64,000 bases of DNA from NCBI RefSeq assembly GCF_010998615.1, contig NZ_JAAEAH010000034.1, positions 24,360 to 88,359 on the forward strand, given 5' to 3'. Under the pieces are notes generated by a model. That model was not told the origin of the DNA, ran no database searches, and saw only the letters and a list, made by a program, of their open reading frames with translations. Below are positions 39,201 to 45,624 of the stretch, in pieces. Position numbers and translations under genes: made by a program. The stretch is from Myxococcus sp. CA023. GTDB taxonomy: Bacteria; Myxococcota; Myxococcia; Myxococcales; Myxococcaceae. How positions within the stretch are numbered: the first letter of the stretch is position 1; every line of letters begins with the position of its first letter.

Positions 39201-40065
39201 ACGGCGGCTGTGGCGGCGCCGTCCGCGTGCCCAGGAGGTTGGCGAGCGCGAGCACCGACTCGGCATTGAAACGGGACTGGCGCCGCAGCACTTCGCCCCA
39301 CAGCGGCTGGGTGACGCGGAGGGCGCCGGGGAGGGCCCGGCCCGCCAGCGGCTCGCGCAGCGCTTCGACGTCCGCGACATGGCGGCGGGCCTCGGCTTCT
39401 CCTGGCGCCTGGGCACTCGCCGCCGCGCGGATGGCCTCCACCATGGCCAAGTTCCACCGGGCCTGCCCCTGAAGCACGGCCTCCAGCACGGGCCCCAACG
39501 TGTAGAGGTAGCCCCGCTTGGCGAAGCCCACCAGCGCTCCCGCCACGCGGCCGCGATGCGACCCCACCACCCACCGGGTGGGCACCGCCAGCGGCTCCAG
39601 TTGAGCGACGGCCCAGGAGGACACGTCATCGCGCAGGCCCAGGGCCCGATGCACCGTCAGGTACTCCAGCACCCGCACGAGCGCGCGATTGAAGTTCCCC
39701 TGGGGCCGAAGCATCTCGATGTGGAAAGGCTCCAGCCCGTTGACGAAGGCACGCTTGGCGGACGTCACCAGCGTGCCCCCACGCGCCCGATGCGACGCCG
39801 GGATGGAGAACGCAGCCGGGTCCGCCAGCCTCGCGGCTTCCTGGAGCGAGGACAGGCCCTGGCCGCCGTCAGGGAGCGCACGGTGGAGGTGCTCCGTCGC
39901 CAGGCGCAGCGCGCCTTCCAGGGCGCTGCGCTCGTCGCACTGTTCGGGCGCGCACGGCTGACGCTCCTCCAGCACCTTCCGGAGGACAGCCACCATCTGC
40001 GCGAAATCTCCCGGCCCCGGCGCCGCCACGTGCCCCTGCGTCACATCAGCCCACTTCTGCCACAT
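36238..40065 (-). CDS. wbgA: three-module O-antigen glycosyltransferase WbgA
   Basis: A 1275-residue protein starting at ATG 40065. Residues ~1-310 are helical and contain three copies of motif A (near 97-136, 176-214, 244-278). Residues ~320-520 are GT2 domain 1 (LISLVTPVHDASEAFIRECL, LLVDDAST, TDEDGL). Residues ~573-800 are GT2 domain 2 (VSIIVPFKDRPDLLRTLVDS, FLNNDMEVVD, GFDERFQVCGSDVELGLR). Residues ~912-1250 resemble the rhamnosyltransferase WsaF (WFVPAFGHVYAGIHTIFRFA, YFVQDYEPLFHAAG, FYGRPGNERNGFELGL, EX-type LPLEMMACGVTVVTNDNP). The gene follows wzt and wzm as in the M. xanthus wzm-wzt-wbgA O-antigen locus. It probably adds several chain residues, at least one of them rhamnose, fitting the nearby rfb genes. 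Confidence 0.9.
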   Translation of the reverse strand: MWQKWADVTQGHVAAPGPGDFAQMVAVLRKVLEERQPCAPEQCDERSALEGALRLATEHLHRALPDGGQGLSSLQEAARLADPAAFSIPASHRARGGTLVTSAKRAFVNGLEPFHIEMLRPQGNFNRALVRVLEYLTVHRALGLRDDVSSWAVAQLEPLAVPTRWVVGSHRGRVAGALVGFAKRGYLYTLGPVLEAVLQGQARWNLAMVEAIRAAASAQAPGEAEARRHVADVEALREPLAGRALPGALRVTQPLWGEVLRRQSRFNAESVLALANLLGTRTAPPQPPSLADYPAWCAAREPARVTAAHEAVARLSRRPLISLVTPVHDASEAFIRECLASVTSQVYADWEWLLVDDASTAPHLARILREAAEREPRIRVLTASSEGDTARATNEGLAACRGDFVGFLGAEDTLSPHALAEVALAFLAQPELALLYTDEDGLDAQGHRSAPFFKPDWSPDLLRSVDYVRHFLVVRRETLAQVGGLREGFEGAQGHDLMLRLSEATSSIGHVTEPLYHAREGSAASASRGAGLDTATKAGVRALSEHLARQGESAEVTSPAPMQYRVRYPVRGTPKVSIIVPFKDRPDLLRTLVDSLLAQTRYPHFEVLLVSNNSTRPETFALLGQWVDPRLVKLTWDHPFNYPAINNWAAKQASGELLLFLNNDMEVVDPSWLDELVSQAQRPEVGAVGCKLLFPEGTVQHAGVVVGMTGFAGHPFWRLPEGPISTPFGHTEWTRNWLSVTSACVILRREVFQSLGGFDERFQVCGSDVELGLRLNAKGLRVVCTAQTRLIHHESASRRADAIPEADYWLSYAAYRPWLGPKGDPYYNPHLTLTATDCGLRRHPEDGEQLAVRTLGRDVPSARDVRGEQRARAQRHLIEHLDAWDFTPEQAQTSRESAPAALAALRAKGRVETATWFVPAFGHVYAGIHTIFRFADLMQRRHGVRSDFVIYDQPNVRPGDIEARVAAICPGAVGAVRVLRRPEDVALLPACDLALATAWTSAYRVLHHPRAGVRGYFVQDYEPLFHAAGTPSALAEQTYGLGFYGIFNTPGLYEHVVGLHGMEGAWFEPAVDGTLFHPRRPPRQGPVRVFFYGRPGNERNGFELGLAALAQLKRELGPAVEVLAAGAEWDPEAYGVRGLVTNLGMLPAERTGALYRECDVGLCFMFTRHPSYLPLEMMACGVTVVTNDNPTNRWLLTHGENCLLAEPTPSGVLARLRDAVSNGALRARLGANAAERVSRTSWEAEVDRVMKGLLNTGAHPAATLDDRASSLEHAS

Positions 40066-40106
40066 GACTCACCCTTCCCCCTGGGTACCGGCGCGCTCCT
40101 GAACCT

Positions 40107-41420
40107 TCATCCCACCTCCACACGCGGTGACGTGCCTGGCTCGAATGGGACGCCCGCCTGGGAGTCGGCACCCGGCTCCACCAACCACCGGTGAGGAGGA
40201 CGAAACACCCCCTCCTCCTCGGTCGCCGACACCACCCGGAACGCACACCGCCCGGACGACTCACCCTTCGAGGCCCGAGCCGACACCACCAGGGAGTAGT
40301 CGCCCCCCAGCGCCCCCAGGCGCTCGACCACGAAACGAAGCACGCCCTGGTTCGGCATCCGAGAGAGCACCACCGCCTCTCGGCGGGTGCTCGTCTCATA
40401 CAGGGTACGTCCGTCCGCGGCCTGCAGTCGCACGTGGAAGTCCACGTCCTCGCACGGCCCTTCCACGGAGAAATCCGCGCGGACCTCCAGGCCCTCCTCC
40501 GGCGACAGGACTTCCAGGGACTCGCCCCGAGCATCCAGCAACTGCACCCGGTGGATGCGGACAGGCCCTTCGGCGGGCAGCGACTCGGAGGGGACTTGCG
40601 GCAGCGCACCGCCCCCTTCCGTGAGCGCCGGCGGCGTGAAGGCGGCGGACTGCGCCTCCGCCAGGGAGATGGCCTCACGGTACTCGGCGGTGACCTCCGA
40701 GGGCTTTCCCACGCGCCGGATGTAACCGCCATCAATCCACGCCGCGAGGTCGCACCAGCGCTCCACCGTGCTCAAGTCGTGCGTCACCAGGACGATGGTC
40801 TTCCCCTGCCGCTTGAAGTCCATCATCTTGGCGAGGCTCTTCTTGCTGAAGTGCTCGTCGCCCACGGCGAGGATTTCGTCGATGATGAGGATGTCCGGGT
40901 CCACATGCGTGGCCACCGCGAACGCCAGGCGCATGTACATGCCGCTGGAGTAGGTACGCACCGGCTCGTCGATGAACTCGCCCAGCTCGCTGAAGGCGAT
41001 GATTTCATCCATCCGGGCCCGGACCTCGGCGCGCGTCATGCCGAGGATGATGCCGTTGATGAGGATGTTCTCCCGTCCGGAGAAGTCCGGATGAAAACCG
41101 GCGCCCAGGTCCAGCAAGGCGGAGATGCGACCGTTGATTCGCAGGTCGCCGGAGGTCGGCGTGTAGATGCCGGTGATGAGCTTGAGCAGCGTGCTCTTCC
41201 CCGAGCCGTTCCGCCCGATGATGCCCACCGTCTTCCCCATGGGGACGGTGAGGTTGATGCCGCGCAGCGCGGTGATGAGGCTGGCATCGCGCGACTGGCG
41301 CTTGCCCCGAAGCCAGCGGAGCAGCTCGGACTTGAATGTCGTGTACTCGCCCCGGATGGTCCGCTTCCGGAAGCTCTTCACGACGTCCTTCAGGATGATG
41401 GCGTCCATGGATTCAGGCAT
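40107..41420 (-). CDS. wzt: O-antigen ABC exporter ATPase with carbohydrate-recognition domain
   Basis: A 437-residue protein; start ATG 41420 (MPESMD), with ATG 41408 as alternative. Residues ~5-250 are the ATPase: Walker A GIIGRNGSGKSTLLKL, signature in VRTYSSGMYMRLAFAVA, Walker B ILIIDEILAVGD, and the H-loop VLVTHDLS. Residues ~290-430 are a beta-rich C-terminal domain like the carbohydrate-binding Wzt_C (VRIHRVQLLDARGESLEVLS, ending FRPPHRWLVEP), which in known cases recognises the modified chain end before export. That fits the methyltransferase encoded in this locus. Eight bp after wzm, 41 bp before wbgA. Confidence 0.96.
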   Translation of the reverse strand: MPESMDAIILKDVVKSFRKRTIRGEYTTFKSELLRWLRGKRQSRDASLITALRGINLTVPMGKTVGIIGRNGSGKSTLLKLITGIYTPTSGDLRINGRISALLDLGAGFHPDFSGRENILINGIILGMTRAEVRARMDEIIAFSELGEFIDEPVRTYSSGMYMRLAFAVATHVDPDILIIDEILAVGDEHFSKKSLAKMMDFKRQGKTIVLVTHDLSTVERWCDLAAWIDGGYIRRVGKPSEVTAEYREAISLAEAQSAAFTPPALTEGGGALPQVPSESLPAEGPVRIHRVQLLDARGESLEVLSPEEGLEVRADFSVEGPCEDVDFHVRLQAADGRTLYETSTRREAVVLSRMPNQGVLRFVVERLGALGGDYSLVVSARASKGESSGRCAFRVVSATEEEGVFRPPHRWLVEPGADSQAGVPFEPGTSPRVEVG

Positions 41421-41428
41421 GCCGACGC

Positions 41429-42211
41429 TCAGATGGACTCCGCGAACTCTTCGCGGCGGGATTCGAAGATGGACGAGGCGCCCCACAGCAGCACCACGGA
41501 AACAGCCGCCAGCGTCATCAAGGGCCCTGCGTCCGGCAGCCGGTGCTCGTAGAAGATGGCCTGGTACGACGTCATCAGGCTGACCATGGGATTGAGCGCC
41601 AGCATCAACGAGCGGGCGCTCTCATCCTGGATGGTGGAGAGCGGATACAGCACCGGCGTGGCGAAGAACCACAGCGTCAGCAGGTTGCTGACGATGTGCT
41701 GCAGGTCCCGGAACGTCACGTTGATGGCCGCCAGGATGTAGGTCAGCGCCAGCGTGAAGGTGAGCTGGATGAGCACCACCACCGGGAACAACACCACGTG
41801 CCAGGTCGGCCACTGTCCATAGGCCATGCCCAGCACCAACATCAGCGGAAGCGACAAGACGAAGTTGCAGAGGTTCGTCACCACCACCGACGTGGGCAGC
41901 ACCTGGGCCGGGAAGCGGACCTTGGTCAGCAAGTCCCGTCGGTCGCTGATCGCGCTGGCCCCGCCGCCGACCGACGTGGAGAACCAGATCCACGGCAGCA
42001 GGCCCACGAACATGAAGAACGGGAAGTTGGGGATGTTCTGCCGCATCACCACGGTGAACAGCAGCACGTACACCAGCATGTGGAGCGTCGGATTCAGGAA
42101 CGTCCACAGGAAGCCGAGGAATGAGCCACGGTAACGCGCCTTCAGTTCCCGCTGGACGAGGCTGATGAGCAAGCCCCGGTACTGATACAGTTCACGGACG
42201 AGCCGAATCAT
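41429..42211 (-). CDS. wzm: O-antigen ABC exporter permease
   Basis: A 260-residue ABC-2-type permease with about six membrane helices; ATG 42211 (MIRLVRELYQYRGLLISLVQ) is chosen over the longer frame. Family features: RELKARYRGSFLGFLWTFLNPTLHM coupling region, FVGLLPWIWFSTSV, ANLLTKVRFPAQVLP-like segment, and TPVLYPLS. It forms the channel through which Wzt drives the undecaprenyl-linked polysaccharide to the periplasm. First gene of wzm-wzt-wbgA and apparently of the run down to 31782. The promoter should lie in 42212-42373, where I see no clear boxes. Confidence 0.96.
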   Translation of the reverse strand: MIRLVRELYQYRGLLISLVQRELKARYRGSFLGFLWTFLNPTLHMLVYVLLFTVVMRQNIPNFPFFMFVGLLPWIWFSTSVGGGASAISDRRDLLTKVRFPAQVLPTSVVVTNLCNFVLSLPLMLVLGMAYGQWPTWHVVLFPVVVLIQLTFTLALTYILAAINVTFRDLQHIVSNLLTLWFFATPVLYPLSTIQDESARSLMLALNPMVSLMTSYQAIFYEHRLPDAGPLMTLAAVSVVLLWGASSIFESRREEFAESI

Positions 42212-42373
42212 GAGGGGGCCTTCTATAGCAGGGCCTCTTGCTGTTGCGAGGACGCCCAGCGCCCCCGGCCCCACTCTGCTGACGCCCTCGGACGGCTGCT
42301 CATATGAAGAGCAAGCCATCAACCGAGCGAATGTCCGGCCCTGGCTCCAGCACCTGAGCCACCAGGACACCGG

Positions 42374-42407
42374 AAAAACGAAAGGCCCCCTGGTCTCCCA
42401 GAGGGCC
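42374..42407 (-). terminator. intrinsic terminator downstream of the second tRNA-Gly
   Basis: On the minus strand a GGCCCTCTGG/CCAGGGGGCC stem (42384-42407, one mismatch, GAGA loop) is followed by TTTCGTTTTT (42374-42383). It starts 7 bp after the tRNA 3' end. Confidence 0.85.
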
Positions 42408-42413
42408 TCAATT

Positions 42414-42488
42414 TGGAGCGGGAAAAGGGATTTGAACCCTCGACCCTCGCCTTGGCAAGGCGATGCTCTACCGCTGAGCTATTCCCGC
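42414..42488 (-). tRNA. tRNA-Gly (anticodon GCC), copy 2 in transcription order
   Basis: 75 nt including an encoded CCA (42414-42416). Acceptor 5' strand GCGGGAA pairs with TTCCCGC; D arm AGCTCAGCGGTAGAGC; anticodon loop TTGCCAA in stem TCGCC/GGCGA gives GCC; T loop GGTTCAAATCC. It is identical to the other copy and lies 51 bp downstream of it. It reads GGC and GGU codons. Confidence 0.98.
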
Positions 42489-42500
42489 GTCAGACCCTGC

Positions 42501-42533
42501 AAACTAAAAGGCCCTCTGGCTTCCCAGAGGGCC
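42501..42533 (-). terminator. terminator-like hairpin between the two tRNA-Gly genes
   Basis: On the minus strand a perfect 10-bp stem GGCCCTCTGG/CCAGAGGGCC (42510-42519 with 42524-42533, GAAG loop) is followed by TTTTAGTTT (42501-42509). It lies directly after the first-transcribed tRNA and nearly duplicates the terminator after the second. Confidence 0.75.
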
Positions 42534-42538
42534 CGATT

Positions 42539-42613
42539 TGGAGCGGGAAAAGGGATTTGAACCCTCGACCCTCGCCTTGGCAAGGCGATGCTCTACCGCT
42601 GAGCTATTCCCGC
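42539..42613 (-). tRNA. tRNA-Gly (anticodon GCC), copy 1 in transcription order
   Basis: 75 nt with encoded CCA (42539-42541), base-for-base identical to the copy at 42414. The two form a 125-bp tandem unit consisting of tRNA plus hairpin. A good promoter lies about 55 bp upstream. Cloverleaf and GCC anticodon as in the other copy. Confidence 0.98.
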
Positions 42614-42669
42614 ATCAGGTGCCGCGCTTTCGTCACCGCCGTGTGACCGCCGGGCCGAAAGTGAGGTGG

Positions 42670-42698
42670 GGTATACAGAGCCCTTCCGGACCCGTCAA
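42670..42698 (-). promoter_or_regulatory. promoter of the tRNA-Gly pair
   Basis: On the minus strand TTGACG (42693-42698) and TATACC (42670-42675) are 17 bp apart, the best vegetative promoter seen in the window. The -35 box overlaps the stop codon of pgsA. Predicted leader before the first tRNA is about 50 nt. Confidence 0.75.
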
Positions 42699-43384
42699 AC
42701 ACTTTTCGCGGGGTCAGGCTCCCCCCCACGCTTCGCCAACATGGCCAGGAACGCCCGGAAGTAGACCACCGCGCTCCACACCGAGAAGGCACCGGACAGG
42801 TAGACGAGCACCTGGCCCACCAGGTTGTAGTCCACCGGCACGGAGAAGGTGCGGAACTCCAGTGGATGCACGTAGTGGACGCAGAGCGAGATGATGCCCA
42901 CCAGTTGGAGGGACGTCTTCCACTTCCCCTCCTGACCCGCGGCAATCACCATGCCCTCGCTGGCGGCGATGGTGCGCAGTCCGCTGACGATGAGCTCCCG
43001 CGCCAGCAGGACGATGACGACCCACGCGGCGATGCGCCCCAGCCGCACCATCATCACCAGGGCCGCCATGGCGATGAGCTTGTCGGCCAGCGGGTCCATG
43101 AACTTGCCGACCACGGTGATGAGGTTCCACTTCCGCGCGAGGTAGCCGTCAACCACGTCGGTGATGGCGGCCACCGCGAAGACGAGCCCCGCCAGCAGCG
43201 AGTTGAGGGGGTCCGCGTCGTAGGTCAGCCACACGAAGAGCGGAATGATGAGGATGCGCCCCAACGTGAGCATGTTGGGCAGGTTCCAGAACTCCTGCAC
43301 CAACACGCTGGGCTTGCGCGCCGCGCGCTTCCGGGCGCGCTCCTCTCGCTTCCGCTGTTTCCGCGCCGCTCGGTCCGTGGCCAT
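42695..43384 (-). CDS. pgsA: CDP-diacylglycerol-glycerol-3-phosphate 3-phosphatidyltransferase
   Basis: A 229-residue membrane enzyme. ATG 43384 (MATDRAARKQRKREERARK) is chosen; AGAAGGG precedes it. A basic N terminus of ~30 residues comes before NLPNMLTLGRILIIPLFVWL. The CDP-alcohol phosphotransferase motif DG-x2-AR-x8-G-x3-D-x3-D is complete: DGYLARKWNL then the G and two Asp of VGKFMDPLADK. ARELIVSGLR is PgsA-like. About five membrane helices. It makes phosphatidylglycerol phosphate, the committed step to PG and cardiolipin. It is downstream of the TPR-AIM24 gene (13-bp gap), probably one operon with the transglycosylase. Confidence 0.95.
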   Translation of the reverse strand: MATDRAARKQRKREERARKRAARKPSVLVQEFWNLPNMLTLGRILIIPLFVWLTYDADPLNSLLAGLVFAVAAITDVVDGYLARKWNLITVVGKFMDPLADKLIAMAALVMMVRLGRIAAWVVIVLLARELIVSGLRTIAASEGMVIAAGQEGKWKTSLQLVGIISLCVHYVHPLEFRTFSVPVDYNLVGQVLVYLSGAFSVWSAVVYFRAFLAMLAKRGGEPDPAKSV

Positions 43385-43397
43385 GGCAGGGGCCCTT

Positions 43398-44894
43398 CTA
43401 GCGGACACCGAGGGCGATGAGGGCAAAACCTTCACCGCCCAGCTCCACCGCCGCCCGAAGCGGTTCCCCAGAGGGGGACTTGAGCACGGGCACCATGCGC
43501 GGCGTGAGGTTCCCCTGCCAGCCCACCAGGTGCGTCAGCGGCACCATCACCGGCTGCTCCTGGCGCACCGCCACCGCACGCAGCGGCCCCGGGAGGCTCA
43601 AGAGCACCTGGCCCTGCCCTCGCAGGTGCACCAGGTCCAGGTCCGGCGCGATGTCCGACGGAACCCGCCCGTTCTCGAACATGACCGGCTCCTCGAAGGC
43701 GAACACGCACTCGTCGCGGAAGTACGCGGAGTCCTCGCCCAGGTCCACCGCCAGGAAAGTACGGGTCGCGGCCGGCTCCAGGTAGAGCACGCCCTGCCCC
43801 CGGGCACGCACCATCCGCGCCGCACCTTCCCCGAACGACTTGTCCGTGGCCCGGCCCCGGAATCGCTTCATCTCCGGCTGGAAGGAGAGCTGCCCCGCCA
43901 GCGCCACCAGGCCATCCAGGCGCGTCAGGAGCTCCCCCTCCACCGCCACGGTGTAGCAGCCCGGCCCCGCGCCGAAGGGCCGCGACGCCTCCGCGCCGGG
44001 AAGGACGACCGAGCCGGCGAGTTCGGCCAGCGACGACCGCCCGCCGTCCCGAACGGGTGAGGACTCCGGCGCCGGAGACGTGGGCACCAGCGACGTCGCG
44101 GGCACCTTGCGCAGATGCAACCGCGTCAGGGGCACGGGCGCCAGCGGCACGCTCGCGGCCACCGTCTCGGAGGTCTCATCGAAGGCCGGCTCGGGAGGCG
44201 CCTCCCGCGCCACGCCACCTTCAGCCGCTGCTTCCGTCGCCTCGGACGCCGAGGCGTCGGACAGGGCACTGGGGCCCTCGTCTTCGGCGAAGCGAATCTC
44301 CTCTTCTTCCTCCGGTTCGGCGGCGGGCGGCGGCGGCTCGGCGACACGGGGCTCCACCGGCGCGCTTCGGGGCGGCGGCGTGGGGGCGGCGGCCGGCTTC
44401 GCGTAGCTCTCCCCCGCGATGGCGCGAGACATCTTCTCCGCCATGACGTCACTGCCGGCGAGCAAGAAGTGCTCGCGGGCGCGGCCGTACTCGCCCATCT
44501 GCGCCAGGGTGAGGCCCAGGTAGTTCTGGGCCTTCTGGTGCTCGGGGGCCAGGTCGGTGGCCGTCTCGAACTCGCGCGCCGCGCGCTGGAGCGCGGACGT
44601 CTTCAGGTACACCAGGCCCAGGTTGACCCGCAGTGTCGGGTCCACCGGGTTGTCGCGCACCAGCATCTCGTACAACTCGGCCGCCCTGTCGTACAGGCCG
44701 AGCTTGAAGTAGCAGAGGCCCAGCAGGTTCTGCGCCTTCTCCATGCGGGGCTGGAGCTGGTGGGCACGCTCCAGGAACGGCTGAGCCTCGTGGACCCTGC
44801 CTGCGGCCAACAGCTCGCCACCGCGGGAGAGCTGCTGGAGGAACTCATCATCAGCGGGGCTCGTCTCCCCCCGCCCCTTCGCGCGCGTCGTCAT
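43398..44894 (-). CDS. TPR protein with AIM24-type C-terminal domain
   Basis: A 498-residue protein starting at ATG 44894, which lies 44 bp inside the end of the transglycosylase gene. Residues ~15-150 hold three to four TPRs (GGELLAAGRVHEAQPFLERA, AQNLLGLCYFKLGLYDRAAE, LRVNLGLVYLKTSALQRAAR, AQNYLGLTLAQMGEYGRARE). A long Pro/Ala/Glu-rich disordered linker runs ~165-300. Residues ~310-495 are a beta-rich AIM24 domain (GCYTVAVEGELLTRLDGLVA, GQGVLYLEPAATRTFLAVDL, GQGQVLLSLPGPLRAVAV). AIM24 is a trimeric beta-barrel fold named for a yeast mitochondrial protein; its bacterial role is unclear. No signal peptide, so probably cytoplasmic. Confidence 0.82.
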   Translation of the reverse strand: MTTRAKGRGETSPADDEFLQQLSRGGELLAAGRVHEAQPFLERAHQLQPRMEKAQNLLGLCYFKLGLYDRAAELYEMLVRDNPVDPTLRVNLGLVYLKTSALQRAAREFETATDLAPEHQKAQNYLGLTLAQMGEYGRAREHFLLAGSDVMAEKMSRAIAGESYAKPAAAPTPPPRSAPVEPRVAEPPPPAAEPEEEEEIRFAEDEGPSALSDASASEATEAAAEGGVAREAPPEPAFDETSETVAASVPLAPVPLTRLHLRKVPATSLVPTSPAPESSPVRDGGRSSLAELAGSVVLPGAEASRPFGAGPGCYTVAVEGELLTRLDGLVALAGQLSFQPEMKRFRGRATDKSFGEGAARMVRARGQGVLYLEPAATRTFLAVDLGEDSAYFRDECVFAFEEPVMFENGRVPSDIAPDLDLVHLRGQGQVLLSLPGPLRAVAVRQEQPVMVPLTHLVGWQGNLTPRMVPVLKSPSGEPLRAAVELGGEGFALIALGVR

Positions 44895-45537
44895 TCTGGG
44901 ATGTGGGCTCGCTGGGGCCGCTCGAGACGGCCGCCTCGCGCTCCTTGTAGTGGTAGTAGAGCTTGAGCACCTTGCGCACGTACCCCTGCGTCTCTTCGTA
45001 GGGGGGCACCTTGCCGCCGTAGCGCTTCACCGCTTCGGGGCCGGCATTGTACGCAGCAACCATCTTCACCATGTCGCCGTCGAACATGTTGGCGAGCACG
45101 CGCAGATAGCGCACGCCGCCCTCGATGTTGTCGCGCTCGTTGAAGATGTCCTTCACGTACATGTCCGTCGCCGTGGCCGGCATGAGCTGCATCAGCCCGC
45201 TGGCGCCCTTGTGGCTGAGCGCGTTGGGGTTGAAGTTGCTCTCGGTGTGCATGATGGCGCGCACGAGCGCCGGCGGGATGCGGTAGCGCAGCGCCGCGGC
45301 AGTGATGTGCGGATCCAACTCCGGCGGGGTCCGCTTGCGGCCCACCACCGGCGTGTTCTTCGCGGGGGCCTTGGTGAACGTGCCCTTCAGCGTCTTGGCC
45401 CGCTTGCTGCCAGTGGGCTGCACGTTCGTGTAGATGATGGTGCCGTCCTTCTCGACGTACCGGTAGATGGCATCCGCCCCCGCCGACAAGGGCAGGGCCA
45501 GCACGGCGACGGAGAGGAACGCGGAAAAGGCACGCAT
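44851..45537 (-). CDS. soluble lytic murein transglycosylase, SLT family with DUF4124
   Basis: A 228-residue exported protein starting at ATG 45537 with signal peptide MRAFSAFLSVAVLALPLSAGADA. Residues ~22-50 match DUF4124 (IYRYVEKDGTIIYTNVQP). Residues ~75-200 are the SLT domain: ALVRAIMHTESNFNPNALS with the catalytic Glu, GASGLMQLMPATA, NIEGGVRYLRVLANMF, VAAYNAGPEAV and YVRKVLKLY. It cleaves glycan strands of peptidoglycan to 1,6-anhydro ends. Divergent from nadB, with a candidate promoter at 45550-45578. Confidence 0.94.
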   Translation of the reverse strand: MRAFSAFLSVAVLALPLSAGADAIYRYVEKDGTIIYTNVQPTGSKRAKTLKGTFTKAPAKNTPVVGRKRTPPELDPHITAAALRYRIPPALVRAIMHTESNFNPNALSHKGASGLMQLMPATATDMYVKDIFNERDNIEGGVRYLRVLANMFDGDMVKMVAAYNAGPEAVKRYGGKVPPYEETQGYVRKVLKLYYHYKEREAAVSSGPSEPTSQNDDAREGAGGDEPR

Positions 45538-45549
45538 ATCGGCCCACGA

Positions 45550-45578
45550 ACCTTAGACATCCGCGGGAAACTCCTCAA
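45550..45578 (-). promoter_or_regulatory. candidate promoter of the transglycosylase operon
   Basis: Minus-strand TTGAGG (45573-45578) and TAAGGT (45550-45555), 17-bp spacer, leave a leader of only about 10 nt before ATG 45537. On the other strand TTGTTT and TAAGGC, also 17 bp apart, could serve nadB but are weaker. Confidence 0.38.
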
Positions 45579-45624
45579 GAAAACGCCTTGTTTCCAGCAC
45601 TTACAGTCGTTAAGGCTGCTCACC

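Noticed and set aside
42374..42613. Integration-site (att) duplication at the tRNA pair
   Set aside because: The duplicated unit is the full tRNA plus its hairpin and no integrase or genomic-island genes are near, so simple tandem duplication explains it.
42413..42646. Small frames containing MEREKGFEPSTLALARRC
   Set aside because: They translate across the reverse complement of tRNA-Gly; this is a well-known spurious annotation.
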